Below, in pieces: positions 1-7,670 of a stretch of 64,000 bases of DNA. The notes beneath the pieces were generated by a model that was not told the origin of the DNA, did no database searches, and saw nothing but the letters and a program-made list of their open reading frames with translations. Source of the stretch: Chryseosolibacter sp049791675 (lineage in GTDB: Bacteria > Bacteroidota > Bacteroidia > Cytophagales > Cyclobacteriaceae); assembly GCA_049791675.1 (NCBI GenBank), contig JBARAD010000076.1, forward strand, positions 4,918-68,917. Reading direction: 5' to 3'. Made by a program: the position numbers and the translations under genes. The number at the start of each line of letters is the position of its first letter. The stretch's first letter is position 1.

Positions 1-558
1 CGGTGCAAGGGAGTCGTTCTGAACTTTTGTATTGAAATACAATGCGCCCCGGATGAAGTTTGTCGCGGAATCGGTAATGGTAAATTGAAACTGGCTTGGC
101 ACTTCTCCCTCGAGCTCCGCGATTACTGCTGTTTTTCCGGAAGGTGTTACGGAGATCACTTCATTAATTGCATACGCTTTGATCTGGTGTTTTGCCGTGA
201 GGGTGTAAGCGTCATCCATGAATTCCTTCAATAATGTAGCACTGCCCTTCAGCGGCTTATAAGTGATATGGATATTTGAGCGCAGCAGCGGATAATAGAT
301 TTCGATCCAGTATTGCTCGCGGATCGACGAAGTATCCGCAAGAAGGTTGGCATGCTTTGAATATTCGAAGGTGTAGGGGAGCGAATCAGGAAGGGATCGA
401 TACGCCGGCGCCGGAAGCTCGAGGCGATTGTATCCAAGCGGTTTGGGCAGATATTCACGATCGCACGCGGTGCATAGAAGTATCAGGGCGAGGCCTGAGG
501 CACATGAGATGAACACGCGGATGTTATGCTTGAGCTGTATGGTTTTTTTGTTAGTCAT
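1..558 (-). CDS. gldD: Gliding motility lipoprotein GldD (partial, runs off the window)
   Basis: The visible 186 residues start at an ATG that overlaps the end of gldE by 8 bases; the 3' end lies outside the window. The N-terminus is a lipoprotein signal ending in LILLCTAC, with the modified cysteine followed by DREYLPKPLGYNRLELP, which resembles the start of GldD proteins as I remember them. GldD is needed for gliding and for type IX secretion in Flavobacterium johnsoniae; its biochemical role is not settled. It would sit in the envelope as a lipoprotein. The overlapping start implies translational coupling with gldE, and gldE-gldD adjacency is usual in Bacteroidota. No stop codon interrupts the frame from 558 to 1. 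Confidence 0.9.
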   Translation of the reverse strand, partial: MTNKKTIQLKHNIRVFISCASGLALILLCTACDREYLPKPLGYNRLELPAPAYRSLPDSLPYTFEYSKHANLLADTSSIREQYWIEIYYPLLRSNIHITYKPLKGSATLLKEFMDDAYTLTAKHQIKAYAINEVISVTPSGKTAVIAELEGEVPSQFQFTITDSATNFIRGALYFNTKVQNDSLAP

Positions 559-1849
559 GAACCAGGACGCGGACCTTTTTTATTCTGCGATTATCCATTT
601 TTTCAATAATAAATGTAAACGGCTTGATGATCACCGGTTCCCCCGGTTTGGCTGCGGTTCCCTGGATCTGCCGCAGCATACCACCGAGCGATTTGTTGGC
701 ACTCTTTGCCCGGTTGAACAGTCCGCCCTCCACTTTCAGGATTTTGCAAAAATCGTGCATTGAAGTTTTCCCGTCAAAGATAAACGTGCGGTTATCGATT
801 TTCTGATAGTGTGAGCCGATTTCGTCAAACTCATCATTGATATCTCCGATAATTTCTTCGATGATGTCTTCCAGCGCGATGAGGCCGGTCAGGGTGCCAT
901 ACTCGTCGACTACAAGGGCGAGGTGTACTCTTTTTTCCTGGAAATCCTTGAGCAGATGATCTATTTTCCTCGATTCAAGAGCAAAGTAGGCCGTTCTGAT
1001 CAGTTTTTGCCATTGGAAGCCGCGGCTTTCGTTCAGGAAGGGTAGCAGGTCTTTTATGTAAAGCACGCCTTCAATCCGGTCCAGATTGTTCCTGCAGACT
1101 GGAATCCGGGAATATCCGGATCGCTTCACATGTTCGAGGAGGGCGGCAAAGTCCATCGAGATATCTGCATAGGAAATGTCTGTCCGCAGCCTCATGACCT
1201 GTTTGACGGTGAGTGTTCCAAAGTTTACGATGCCCTGCAGGATCTCTTTTTCACTTTCAGAAGTGTCTTTGTTTGCGTTGGCAAGCTGAAGGGCCTGGTT
1301 GAGTTCCTCTGCCGAGTTCTGCTCATATATTTTTTCCAGTTTGCTTTCGACCTTATTCGACATCCGGAACAGTGGCTTAAGGAAGGGACGATAGAAGGCG
1401 ATAAGTTTCTTACACACATTGGCCGAACGTCTTGCAATGGAAAGGTTATGTGCTTTTCCATAGATCTTCGGAATGATTACGCCGAAAAAAGTAAAGGCGA
1501 TTGTGAGTATGAAACTGCCAAGCAGTAGGCTGGACGTGGTATAGGCCTGCTCAATCCCAAAAAGGTAGAAGATGAAAATGACCGCCGTCGCTGAGATCAT
1601 ACTGTATTTGCAGGCAGTCAAAGTTGTCAGGAGCAAGCGGGGATTGGTCTGGAGGTCAGCGACATTTTTTTCTTCTTTCGAATTGCCATTGCGAAAATTT
1701 TCGAGGTCGTCAGCGGTTAAAGAAAAAAAAGCAGCCTCTGTTGCAGAGGCCAGGGATGTTAAAAAGATGAACAAAGCTGCAAGGATGACATACAGAACAC
1801 CAGGCTCCAGCGAAATAAAAAGAAGGGAATAACTGGGAGGCTCGTCCAA
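551..1849 (-). CDS. gldE: GldE, CNNM/CorC-type membrane protein with CBS domains
   Basis: This 432-residue protein begins with hydrophobic membrane segments (about residues 15-40 and 75-135, the CNNM/DUF21 region). A CBS-domain pair follows at about 205-335, including SGYSRIPVCRNN and VVDEYGTLTGLIALEDIIEE, and then a C-terminal CorC/HlyC transporter-associated domain. Its size and domain order match GldE. GldE is related to Mg/Co efflux proteins and in F. johnsoniae acts with GldD in gliding. It lies 29 bases downstream of ssb and overlaps gldD, so it is probably read from a mutY-ssb-gldE-gldD message. A general ion-efflux homologue is the alternative, but the neighbouring gldD argues for GldE. 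Confidence 0.88.
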   Translation of the reverse strand: MDEPPSYSLLFISLEPGVLYVILAALFIFLTSLASATEAAFFSLTADDLENFRNGNSKEEKNVADLQTNPRLLLTTLTACKYSMISATAVIFIFYLFGIEQAYTTSSLLLGSFILTIAFTFFGVIIPKIYGKAHNLSIARRSANVCKKLIAFYRPFLKPLFRMSNKVESKLEKIYEQNSAEELNQALQLANANKDTSESEKEILQGIVNFGTLTVKQVMRLRTDISYADISMDFAALLEHVKRSGYSRIPVCRNNLDRIEGVLYIKDLLPFLNESRGFQWQKLIRTAYFALESRKIDHLLKDFQEKRVHLALVVDEYGTLTGLIALEDIIEEIIGDINDEFDEIGSHYQKIDNRTFIFDGKTSMHDFCKILKVEGGLFNRAKSANKSLGGMLRQIQGTAAKPGEPVIIKPFTFIIEKMDNRRIKKVRVLVHD

Positions 1850-1878
1850 GCAGATTGACTTTTAGTTTAACGTAATGA

Positions 1879-2325
1879 TCAGAATGGGAGATCGTCGGTG
1901 CTGTTATCAACGGAGCCGCCGCTGTATGACTCAGAAGGAGTCTTGTCTGCGGTGCGGGAGCCGTAGTCGGAAGAACCGGAGTTTCCGCCACCGGTACGTG
2001 AACCGAGCATGGTCATGTTGTCCGCTACGATTTCAGTGGTATAGCGTGTAACGCCCTCCTTTTCCCAGGACCGTGTGCGCAACTTACCTTCTATGTATAC
2101 AAGATCGCCTTTGTGGAGGTATTTTTGAGAAACCTCTGCAAGACCTCTCCAAAGCACAATGTTATGCCATTCGGTGACTTCCTTTTTTTCACCGGTAGTT
2201 CTATCCTTGTACGATTCCGATGTCGCCATGGTAAAATTGGCAACGGAAACGCCATTTTCAAGGTTGCGAACTTCAGGATCTTTGCCAAGCCGGCCTACCA
2301 ATATCACTTTATTTACTCCAGACAT
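1879..2325 (-). CDS. ssb: Single-stranded DNA-binding protein
   Basis: The protein has 148 residues with an N-terminal OB fold (about 1-108; start MSGVNKVILVGRLGKDPEVR, then WHNIVLWRGLAEVSQKYLHKGD). A glycine/serine-rich disordered linker leads to the acidic tip DDLPF, the docking site for replication and repair proteins. It binds single-stranded DNA as a tetramer in replication, recombination and repair. It lies between mutY (61 bases upstream) and gldE (29 bases downstream), all on the same strand. Length and ending are typical of the family, and the start is unambiguous. Confidence 0.97.
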   Translation of the reverse strand: MSGVNKVILVGRLGKDPEVRNLENGVSVANFTMATSESYKDRTTGEKKEVTEWHNIVLWRGLAEVSQKYLHKGDLVYIEGKLRTRSWEKEGVTRYTTEIVADNMTMLGSRTGGGNSGSSDYGSRTADKTPSESYSGGSVDNSTDDLPF

Positions 2326-2386
2326 ATTTTACTTTAGTTTATGAGGTCAAATATCCAAGGAATCAAAAGTACCAAAATTCCCTCAA

Positions 2387-3463
2387 CTAATTCCGGTTTT
2401 GCTCATTGAGAAAACGACTAATTAAAACAGGTTTGGGTAATGCTGCCACTTCTTCAGGAGAATAAAAGGCAAAGTCTTTACCGGGGAAGGAAAAACCTGT
2501 CGTCGCCTGTAAAAGGATAAAGCGGCAGTGAATTGTCTGGTGCGTGAGCAGGTGTTTGTAGGGTTTGGAGACATACTTGGTTTCAGCTTTTTTAAACCAT
2601 TCGCTGTACTCCGCAATTAAATTTTCTGCTTTGATGGGCTTTTTCGTTTCAATCAGCACGAAGTCAAACAAGCCATGCCAGATATCCTTTTCCCGTCGCT
2701 GCCTCATCAGGAGGGATTTGTTTTTTTCAACAACCAGGTAAAAGAAATATCTTTTTCTTGACTTCTTACCTTTGATCTTTACCGGGAGGGCGTCAACCAG
2801 CTCCTTATTATAGGCGACGCAGGCGTTTTTGAAGGGACATTCGGGGCAATTGGGGTTCTGCGGTGTGCAATGCATCGCTCCAAACTCCATCACGGCCTGG
2901 TTGTGGAGGGCGGGATCCTTGCGGGAAAGCAGCTCGTTGGCGAGGATACCAAAGTGTTTCTTCCCTTCGGGGGAATTAATGGGTGTCTCGATGCCAAATA
3001 TCCTTGACAGGATCCTGAAGACATTTCCATCCACTACGGCGACCGGTTCTCCGAATGAAAATGAGGCAATGGCTGCTGCGGTGTATTCGCCAATGCCGGG
3101 AAGCGTAAGGAGGGAATCAAAGGTGCCGGGGAACTTTCCCTCGTGATCCGACACGATGGTTTTCGCACATTTGTGCAGGTTTCTTGCACGGGTGTAATAT
3201 CCGAGTCCTTGCCAAAGCCGAAGCACCTGTTGCTCCGAAGCGTCGGCAAGGTCTTGTATAGAAGGGAAGGCTTGAAGGAATTGATGATAATAAGGAAGCC
3301 CTTGGCTGACCCTGGTTTGTTGCAGGATAACTTCAGAAAGCCATATCCTGTAAGGGTCGGTCGTGTCGCGCCAGGGAAGCGACCGCTTGTTGTTCACATA
3401 CCACTTAACGATTTTATCTGAGAAATAACGTTTACCCATCCCCTTGATAATCAATTTTTTCAA
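2387..3463 (-). CDS. mutY: A/G-specific adenine glycosylase MutY
   Basis: MutY removes adenine mispaired with 8-oxoguanine in base-excision repair. The 358-residue protein has the HhH-GPD core, with Glu44 in EVILQQTRV, the helix-hairpin-helix LPGIGEYTAAAIASF and the catalytic Asp145 in VVDGN. A 4Fe-4S loop follows with Cys199, Cys206, Cys209 and Cys215 (C-x6-C-x2-C-x5-C). The C-terminal part (about 235-350) is the NUDIX-like 8-oxoG recognition domain. An alternative start, Met9 at 3439, is equally plausible because the first eight residues are not conserved. It is divergent from the HU gene and heads the run into ssb, gldE and gldD. Confidence 0.95.
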   Translation of the reverse strand: MKKLIIKGMGKRYFSDKIVKWYVNNKRSLPWRDTTDPYRIWLSEVILQQTRVSQGLPYYHQFLQAFPSIQDLADASEQQVLRLWQGLGYYTRARNLHKCAKTIVSDHEGKFPGTFDSLLTLPGIGEYTAAAIASFSFGEPVAVVDGNVFRILSRIFGIETPINSPEGKKHFGILANELLSRKDPALHNQAVMEFGAMHCTPQNPNCPECPFKNACVAYNKELVDALPVKIKGKKSRKRYFFYLVVEKNKSLLMRQRREKDIWHGLFDFVLIETKKPIKAENLIAEYSEWFKKAETKYVSKPYKHLLTHQTIHCRFILLQATTGFSFPGKDFAFYSPEEVAALPKPVLISRFLNEQNRN

Positions 3464-3492
3464 TATTCATTTTTAATTCTCTCAAGGCAAAC

Positions 3493-3500
3493 TAAATTTG
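3493..3500 (+). promoter_or_regulatory. Putative -7 box (TAAATTTG) for the HU gene
   Basis: The bases fit the Bacteroidota sigma-ABfr -7 consensus TAnnTTTG and lie 35 bases before the GTG start of the HU gene, in the divergent mutY/HU gap. No strong -33 TTTG box is evident, so this is a candidate only. Confidence 0.45.
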
Positions 3501-3535
3501 GCATCCCGAAAAGAATCGACTTAAAAATAAACAAA

Positions 3536-3841
3536 GTGACTAAAGCTGATATAATAAACGAGATCGCTGAAAAGACCGGAGTGGATAAGGCTGATGTTAC
3601 CGCATCGGTGGAGGCTTTTTTTAGTGTGGTGAAGAACTCCATGGCCAATGGCAACAACATTTATATACGTGGCTTCGGGAGTTTCATCAATAAGAAGAGA
3701 AAGAAGAAGATCGCCCGGAACATCTCCCGGAATACTGCTTTAGTAATCGATGAACATTTTATTCCCAGCTTTAAGCCTGCCAAGATCTTCATAAATAAGA
3801 TTAAAAACAGCGAGAAGGTGAAGCAAACTGCCGATAAATAA
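3536..3841 (+). CDS. HU/IHF-family DNA-binding protein
   Basis: This is a 101-residue histone-like protein starting at GTG. It has the HU dimerisation helices (TKADIINEIAEKTGVDKADV) and the beta-arm signature IRGFGSFINKKRKKKIARN, with a basic C-terminal tail after about residue 88. It bends and compacts DNA as a dimer. The GTG is chosen because the HU motif begins directly after it. It is divergent from mutY and is followed 55 bases later by the TPR gene on the same strand. A TAAATTTG box lies 35 bases upstream. Confidence 0.94.
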   Translation: MTKADIINEIAEKTGVDKADVTASVEAFFSVVKNSMANGNNIYIRGFGSFINKKRKKKIARNISRNTALVIDEHFIPSFKPAKIFINKIKNSEKVKQTADK

Positions 3842-3896
3842 TCTTATTGAGGTGTTCCTGTTCTTATGATGTTCGGAAGGGGATACCACTGACCTT

Positions 3897-4709
3897 ATGC
3901 TAAAAAAACGCTTATTATTAATTGCCGTTGGTGCCATTGCGATATGGTTTCTTTTCAGGCTTCCCAAGGTAGTGATCGAAAATGAAGGGTCGTTGGGCCG
4001 GGACGCGGGGCGGGACAGCGTGGCTTCCGGTACGTCTGATCATGTACAGGCTCCGACCGAGGTGCGCCGCCTGATCACTGAATTAAAGAAGGAATACCGT
4101 AAAAGTACGGAAAAAGAAAAAAATGCTATCTTTGCCGACTCTTTAGCAAACCTGTATCGGACTGCGAATCAATTTGATAGCGCCGGGTGGTTCGCCGAGA
4201 GAGCCTCTGAGTTCTTTAAAAATACTGAAAGCTGGACCAAAACGGCTGATAATTACTATCAGGCGTACACTTTAGCATTGAATCAGACTACACAGCGCGC
4301 GCATGCGGCGAAGGCTCAGGAGTTTTATGGTAAGGTGCTTGAGCGGGAGCCGCGCAATCTTGAAGCGAAGTCAAAGATGGCGATGACTTACCTGACCTCG
4401 TCAAATCCCATGCAGGGGATAACGATGTTGCGGGAGGTTTTAGTCGAGGATCCGAAGAACGAAACGGCCCTGTTCAATATGGGGATGCTGTCAATACAAT
4501 CCGGTCAGTATGACCGGGCTGTCGAGCGGCTTGAGGAGCTTATTGAAGTTAATCCCTCGCACGTTCAGGCGCAACTTCTGTTGGGCGTGGCTTTGATGAA
4601 CAGTGGTGACAAGGAGCGGGCGCGTGTACAATTTGAGAAAGTGAAGGAAATGGATAAGGATCCAGCCGTTCAGGCAACTGCAGATTCTTATCTGAAAGAT
4701 TTAAAATAA
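3897..4709 (+). CDS. TPR-repeat protein with N-terminal membrane anchor
   Basis: This 270-residue protein starts with a basic stretch and one hydrophobic segment (MLKKRLLLIAVGAIAIWFLF), then a charged linker. From about residue 60 to the end it is helical tetratricopeptide repeats, for example NETALFNMGMLSIQSGQYD and HVQAQLLLGVALMNSGDKE. It is probably an inner-membrane-anchored, periplasm-facing scaffold; no enzymatic motif is present. It sits between the HU gene and the tiny basic gene ahead of the RNase E/G gene, an order I recall as common in Bacteroidota. The specific role is unknown. Confidence 0.85.
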   Translation: MLKKRLLLIAVGAIAIWFLFRLPKVVIENEGSLGRDAGRDSVASGTSDHVQAPTEVRRLITELKKEYRKSTEKEKNAIFADSLANLYRTANQFDSAGWFAERASEFFKNTESWTKTADNYYQAYTLALNQTTQRAHAAKAQEFYGKVLEREPRNLEAKSKMAMTYLTSSNPMQGITMLREVLVEDPKNETALFNMGMLSIQSGQYDRAVERLEELIEVNPSHVQAQLLLGVALMNSGDKERARVQFEKVKEMDKDPAVQATADSYLKDLK

Positions 4710-4755
4710 ACTATAACCATTCCGGTGCGCCGGGAAACAAAATTAAAACATTCAT

Positions 4756-4845
4756 ATGCCTAGCGGAAAGAAAAGAAAGAAGCACAAAATGGCTACCCAC
4801 AAGCGGAAGAAGCGCCTTAGAAAGAACAGACATAAGAAGAAATAA
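4756..4845 (+). CDS. 29-residue Lys/Arg-rich protein, AURKAIP1/COX24-like
   Basis: This very small gene encodes MPSGKKRKKHKMATHKRKKR followed by LRKNRHKKK and a stop. Nearly identical short peptides occur in this position across Bacteroidota and are usually named AURKAIP1/COX24 domain proteins. The mitochondrial relative (mS38) and mycobacterial bS22 are small-subunit ribosomal proteins, so a ribosomal role is likely by analogy, not shown here. More than half the residues are Lys, Arg or His, fitting RNA binding. It lies 46 bases after the TPR gene, and a hairpin with a T run follows at 4868-4890 before the RNase E/G gene. The reading frame is short but the sequence is too characteristic to be chance. 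Confidence 0.88.
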   Translation: MPSGKKRKKHKMATHKRKKRLRKNRHKKK

Positions 4846-4867
4846 TCCGGCTAAGACACCGGGTCGT

Positions 4868-4890
4868 GTCCCGCATCGCTGGGACTTTTT
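4868..4890 (+). terminator. Terminator-like hairpin ahead of the RNase E/G gene
   Basis: A GTCCC/GGGAC stem (4868-4872 with 4881-4885) with an 8-base loop is followed directly by TTTTT and then C. The stem is short, so termination may be partial. It could act as an attenuator between the tiny basic gene and the RNase E/G gene. Confidence 0.55.
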
Positions 4891-4929
4891 CTGTTCACAA
4901 CGCTTATACAACATTAAACCATTTGTGTT

Positions 4930-6486
4930 TTGAGTAACGAACTAATTATTAGTGCCACTCAAGACGGATGTCGTATAGCCCTTCTTAAAGACAAGACGCT
5001 CGTTGAATTCCACCAGGAAGCAGAAGGCAGCAAATTCACCGTTGGTGATATTTACCTGGGAACTGTCAAGAAAGTAGTTCCCGGGCTCAATGCAGCCTTT
5101 ATCGATGTAGGTTACGATAAGGATGCTTTTCTGCATTACCTGGATCTCGGTCCTCAGTTCAGTTCTCTTCAAAAGTTTACTAAACTGGTGCGTGCCAAAA
5201 AGATGAATGGTGGAAGACTCGACAAATTCAATTCGGAACCGGACATCGATAAGCATGGAAAAATTGTCCAGCAGCTTGCGAAAAGTCAACAGATCCCGGT
5301 TCAGATTGTAAAGGAGCCGATCTCAACCAAGGGCCCTCGATTATCCTGCGAGTTATCATTAGCCGGGAGATACCTGGTATTGGTGCCTTTTTCAAACGCG
5401 GTAAGCGTTTCCAAGAAAATCACCAGCAGCGAAGAACGCAAGAGACTTCTTCGCCTTATTCAATCCATCAAACCTGAAAAGTTCGGTGTCATCATCCGTA
5501 CCGTTGCCGAGAACAAGGAGGTAGCGGAGCTCGACCGGGATTTGCGAAATCTTGTCAAGACCTGGGAGGATGGTATGACACGGCTGCCAAACGCGCAGCC
5601 ACGCGACAAGATCATCGGCGAACTTGATAAAACTTCTTCTTTGCTTCGCGATCTTCTGAATGAGTCTTTCGACAATGTTCATGTCGATGACAAGAAGATG
5701 TTCGACGAGATAAAGACGTACATCAAGACCATTGCACCTGACAAGGAGAAGATCGTAAAGCTGTACAGTGGCAAAGCGAAGATCTATGAACATTACGGGA
5801 TAGAAAAGCAGATCAAATCTGCTTTCGGAACAACTGTGAGCCTGAAGACGGGCGGCTACCTCATTATCGAGCATACCGAGGCGCTTCACGTAATTGATGT
5901 TAACAGTGGTAACAAATCCAACCGTGAGGAGAATCAGGAAACAACTGCGCTTTCCGTAAACGTGGAGGCTGCCAAGGAAATTGCCCGGCAGCTGCGTCTC
6001 CGCGATATGGGCGGTATCATCGTCATCGACTTCATCGACATGAAGAGCCTCGATAACAAGAAGCTTATCTACAAGGTGATGAAGGAGGAAATGATGGATG
6101 ATAAGGCGAAGTCTACAGTCCTTCCGCTTTCCAAGTTCGGGCTGATGCAGATCACGCGCGAGCGTGTGAGGCCGCAGATGAATATCATTACGAAGGAGAC
6201 CTGTCCTACCTGTAATGGAACGGGAAAGATCACGGCGTCGATTCTGACCTCGGATCTGATTGAAAAAAATATTGAACACCTGCTGGTAAAACAGAACGAA
6301 AGGGATCTTGTTCTGGCGGTGCATCCTTACCTTCATGCATACTTTACCGGCGGCCTCATTTCTCAGCGGATGAAATGGTACTTCAAATACAAGCGCTGGG
6401 TAACGATGGTTGTTGATACCTCCCTTGCGGTAACTGAATATAAGTTTCTCAACAAGGAAGGCGAAGAGATAGAGCTTAACAAATAA
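4930..6486 (+). CDS. rng: RNase E/G family ribonuclease
   Basis: This 518-residue protein is RNase G-like in length, without the long C-terminal scaffold of RNase E. An S1 RNA-binding domain lies at about 37-125 (GDIYLGTVKKVVPGLNAAF, IDVGYDKDAFLHYL). The catalytic domain includes ALHVIDVNSGN (about 320-330) and the metal-binding IIVIDFIDMK (about 365-374). The zinc-link motif CPTCNGTGK starts near residue 425. It cleaves single-stranded AU-rich RNA in mRNA decay and rRNA maturation. The TTG start is chosen because SNELIISAT matches the usual N-terminus and no nearby ATG gives a complete S1 domain. A strong terminator follows directly. Confidence 0.94.
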   Translation: MSNELIISATQDGCRIALLKDKTLVEFHQEAEGSKFTVGDIYLGTVKKVVPGLNAAFIDVGYDKDAFLHYLDLGPQFSSLQKFTKLVRAKKMNGGRLDKFNSEPDIDKHGKIVQQLAKSQQIPVQIVKEPISTKGPRLSCELSLAGRYLVLVPFSNAVSVSKKITSSEERKRLLRLIQSIKPEKFGVIIRTVAENKEVAELDRDLRNLVKTWEDGMTRLPNAQPRDKIIGELDKTSSLLRDLLNESFDNVHVDDKKMFDEIKTYIKTIAPDKEKIVKLYSGKAKIYEHYGIEKQIKSAFGTTVSLKTGGYLIIEHTEALHVIDVNSGNKSNREENQETTALSVNVEAAKEIARQLRLRDMGGIIVIDFIDMKSLDNKKLIYKVMKEEMMDDKAKSTVLPLSKFGLMQITRERVRPQMNIITKETCPTCNGTGKITASILTSDLIEKNIEHLLVKQNERDLVLAVHPYLHAYFTGGLISQRMKWYFKYKRWVTMVVDTSLAVTEYKFLNKEGEEIELNK

Positions 6487-6491
6487 AAAAA

Positions 6492-6521
6492 GGGCCGGCG
6501 TTTTCGCCGGTCTTTTTTTTT
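6492..6521 (+). terminator. Rho-independent terminator after the RNase E/G gene
   Basis: A CCGGCG/CGCCGG stem (6495-6500 with 6505-6510) has a TTTT loop, is extendable by one wobble and one GC pair, and is followed by nine T. It starts 9 bases after the stop codon. Confidence 0.92.
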
Positions 6522-6962
6522 GGGCTAAAGCCCATGCAGTTTAGTGTCCGAAAATAATTGCCTGGGTGCCTGGGCTAAAGCCCCTCGATAAATTTGCCTT
6601 TTCTTGCCTCCAGCTAAAGCTGGGAGGCAATTGAATAATGACTGATGTTGAAAGGAAGACATGCGGGGGAGTTTTGGGCGTGTGGCAAAATTTCAATAGT
6701 GTGCTTGCTACCCCTGCGTGTGGGTTGCCGGGCTAAAGCCCCTTCGATGATTTGCCTTTAATTGAATAATGACTGATGTTGAGAGGGCTTTAGCCCGCTG
6801 CACACTTTGAAAAAGATGTTTCTAAAAAATGTCTTAATGAGCATACTCTTCAATTGCCACTAGCTTCAGCTAGTGGATCAGGTCTTGTCAGCCACAAACG
6901 GGCTTTAGCCCTGAGCGAGTGTCCGCGCCGGAGGTAGTGAAAATTGAGACGGGCTTTAGCCC
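6522..6962. repeat. Cluster of REP-like short palindromes left of the transposase
   Basis: The core GGGCTAAAGCCC appears at 6522-6533, 6572-6583 and 6730-6741. Its reverse complement GGGCTTTAGCCC appears at 6785-6796, 6900-6911 and 6951-6962. A second palindrome class has an AGCT core: 6606-6628 (arms GCCTCC/GGGAGGC) and a perfect 20-base inverted repeat at 6857-6876. A direct repeat of 21 or more bases occurs at 6631-6651 and 6762-6782, each preceded by a GGGCTAAAGCCCC...TTTGCCTTT block, so part of the patch arose by duplication. The last palindrome contains the stop codon of the transposase gene. These are the expected companions of REP-associated tyrosine transposases. No gene lies in 6522-6955. 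Confidence 0.85.
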
Positions 6963-7426
6963 AAATGATCGTCCCTCAGTTGCGTCGACCCGTCCGGGAA
7001 TCGTTGAAATCCCGCCTGCTGAATGTAATCATCGTATTCTTCGCCAAAACTTTTGTGGCGGTGATGTTCCTCCTGATTTCTGATATACGCTCGAACTTTT
7101 TCGACCAATGATTCGGAAACAGAGGCGGCGAAATAATCATCCTGCCATTCGAACTTCTGCTCGCAGACTTTGTTTTTATTTATCCAAAAGGAGGATTCTT
7201 CTTTTAGCAATTGCATAATGTTTCGCATGGTTTGGTCTGTACCAAGGGAGATCAGACAGTGGCAATGTTCCTGGTAGCCATTGATCGTATCAATTGAAAT
7301 TCCTTTTTCAACGGCGTTTTCCTTGATATGACTCCACACCTTCCGTCTGAGTTCGGCTGAATTAAGGAATAGCACTCGGTTTTTTGTGGATCAGACAAAA
7401 TGGATGTATACTTTTACAAAGGACAT
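6956..7426 (-). pseudogene. REP-associated IS200-like transposase (RAYT), in-frame stop at codon 12
   Basis: Read from the ATG at 7426, the protein begins MSFVKVYIHFV, then TGA (7393-7391), then STKNRVLF. Relatives have tryptophan at this point (HAVWSTKNR-like), so TGG has become TGA. Downstream the frame is intact for 144 codons. The HUH nickase motif is His54-Cys-His56 (EHCHCLISL) and the likely nucleophile is Tyr114 in VRAYIRNQEEHH. The family nicks single-stranded REP palindromes. Without the first 12 residues, including the first beta strand, activity is doubtful; restart at the GTG at 7375 would give 139 residues. The stop codon lies inside a GGGCTTTAGCCC palindrome, so element and gene end together. 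Confidence 0.85.
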
Positions 7427-7615
7427 ATAGAGAGGGATTTGGTGGCATTTAAAAGCTGAACAAGGCACCTCGCTTAAGATGAAACCTCGGGCGTCCTTTG
7501 TAGTTCAATATCATGGAATTCTAAAAACCTATCCAATGCTCATGTGACCCTCCGGCTGAAGCTGGTGGCAATGGATAAGGCTTTAGCCCGCCAGGGACAG
7601 GCTCGTTGATCTGCA
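7427..7615. repeat. Right flank of the transposase with two degenerate REP-like palindromes
   Basis: No gene is visible here. An imperfect CCGGCT/AGCTGG palindrome lies at 7552-7565. AGGCTTTAGCCC, one base off the left-hand core, lies at 7578-7589. They resemble the two palindrome classes left of the transposase, so the gene is flanked on both sides. Confidence 0.6.
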
Positions 7616-7643
7616 ACAAAAAAGCCAGCGTACAAATGCTGGC
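7616..7643 (-). terminator. Terminator of the SprB-repeat gene
   Basis: On the minus strand, GCCAGC/GCTGGC (7638-7643 with 7624-7629) forms a 6-base-pair stem with an 8-base loop. It is followed by TTTTTT and lies 27 bases after the stop codon at 7671. Confidence 0.88.
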
Positions 7644-7670
7644 CTTTCCGGTTTGCAGGAATTTGGTTGG

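Noticed and set aside
5392..6336. 314-codon open frame on the minus strand
   Set aside because: It lies wholly inside the RNase E/G gene, whose motifs are unmistakable, and shows no domain of its own.
6522..7589. Repeated palindromes as a possible CRISPR array
   Set aside because: Units are 12-20 bases, change orientation, have irregular spacing and no cas genes nearby; they fit REP elements beside a RAYT.
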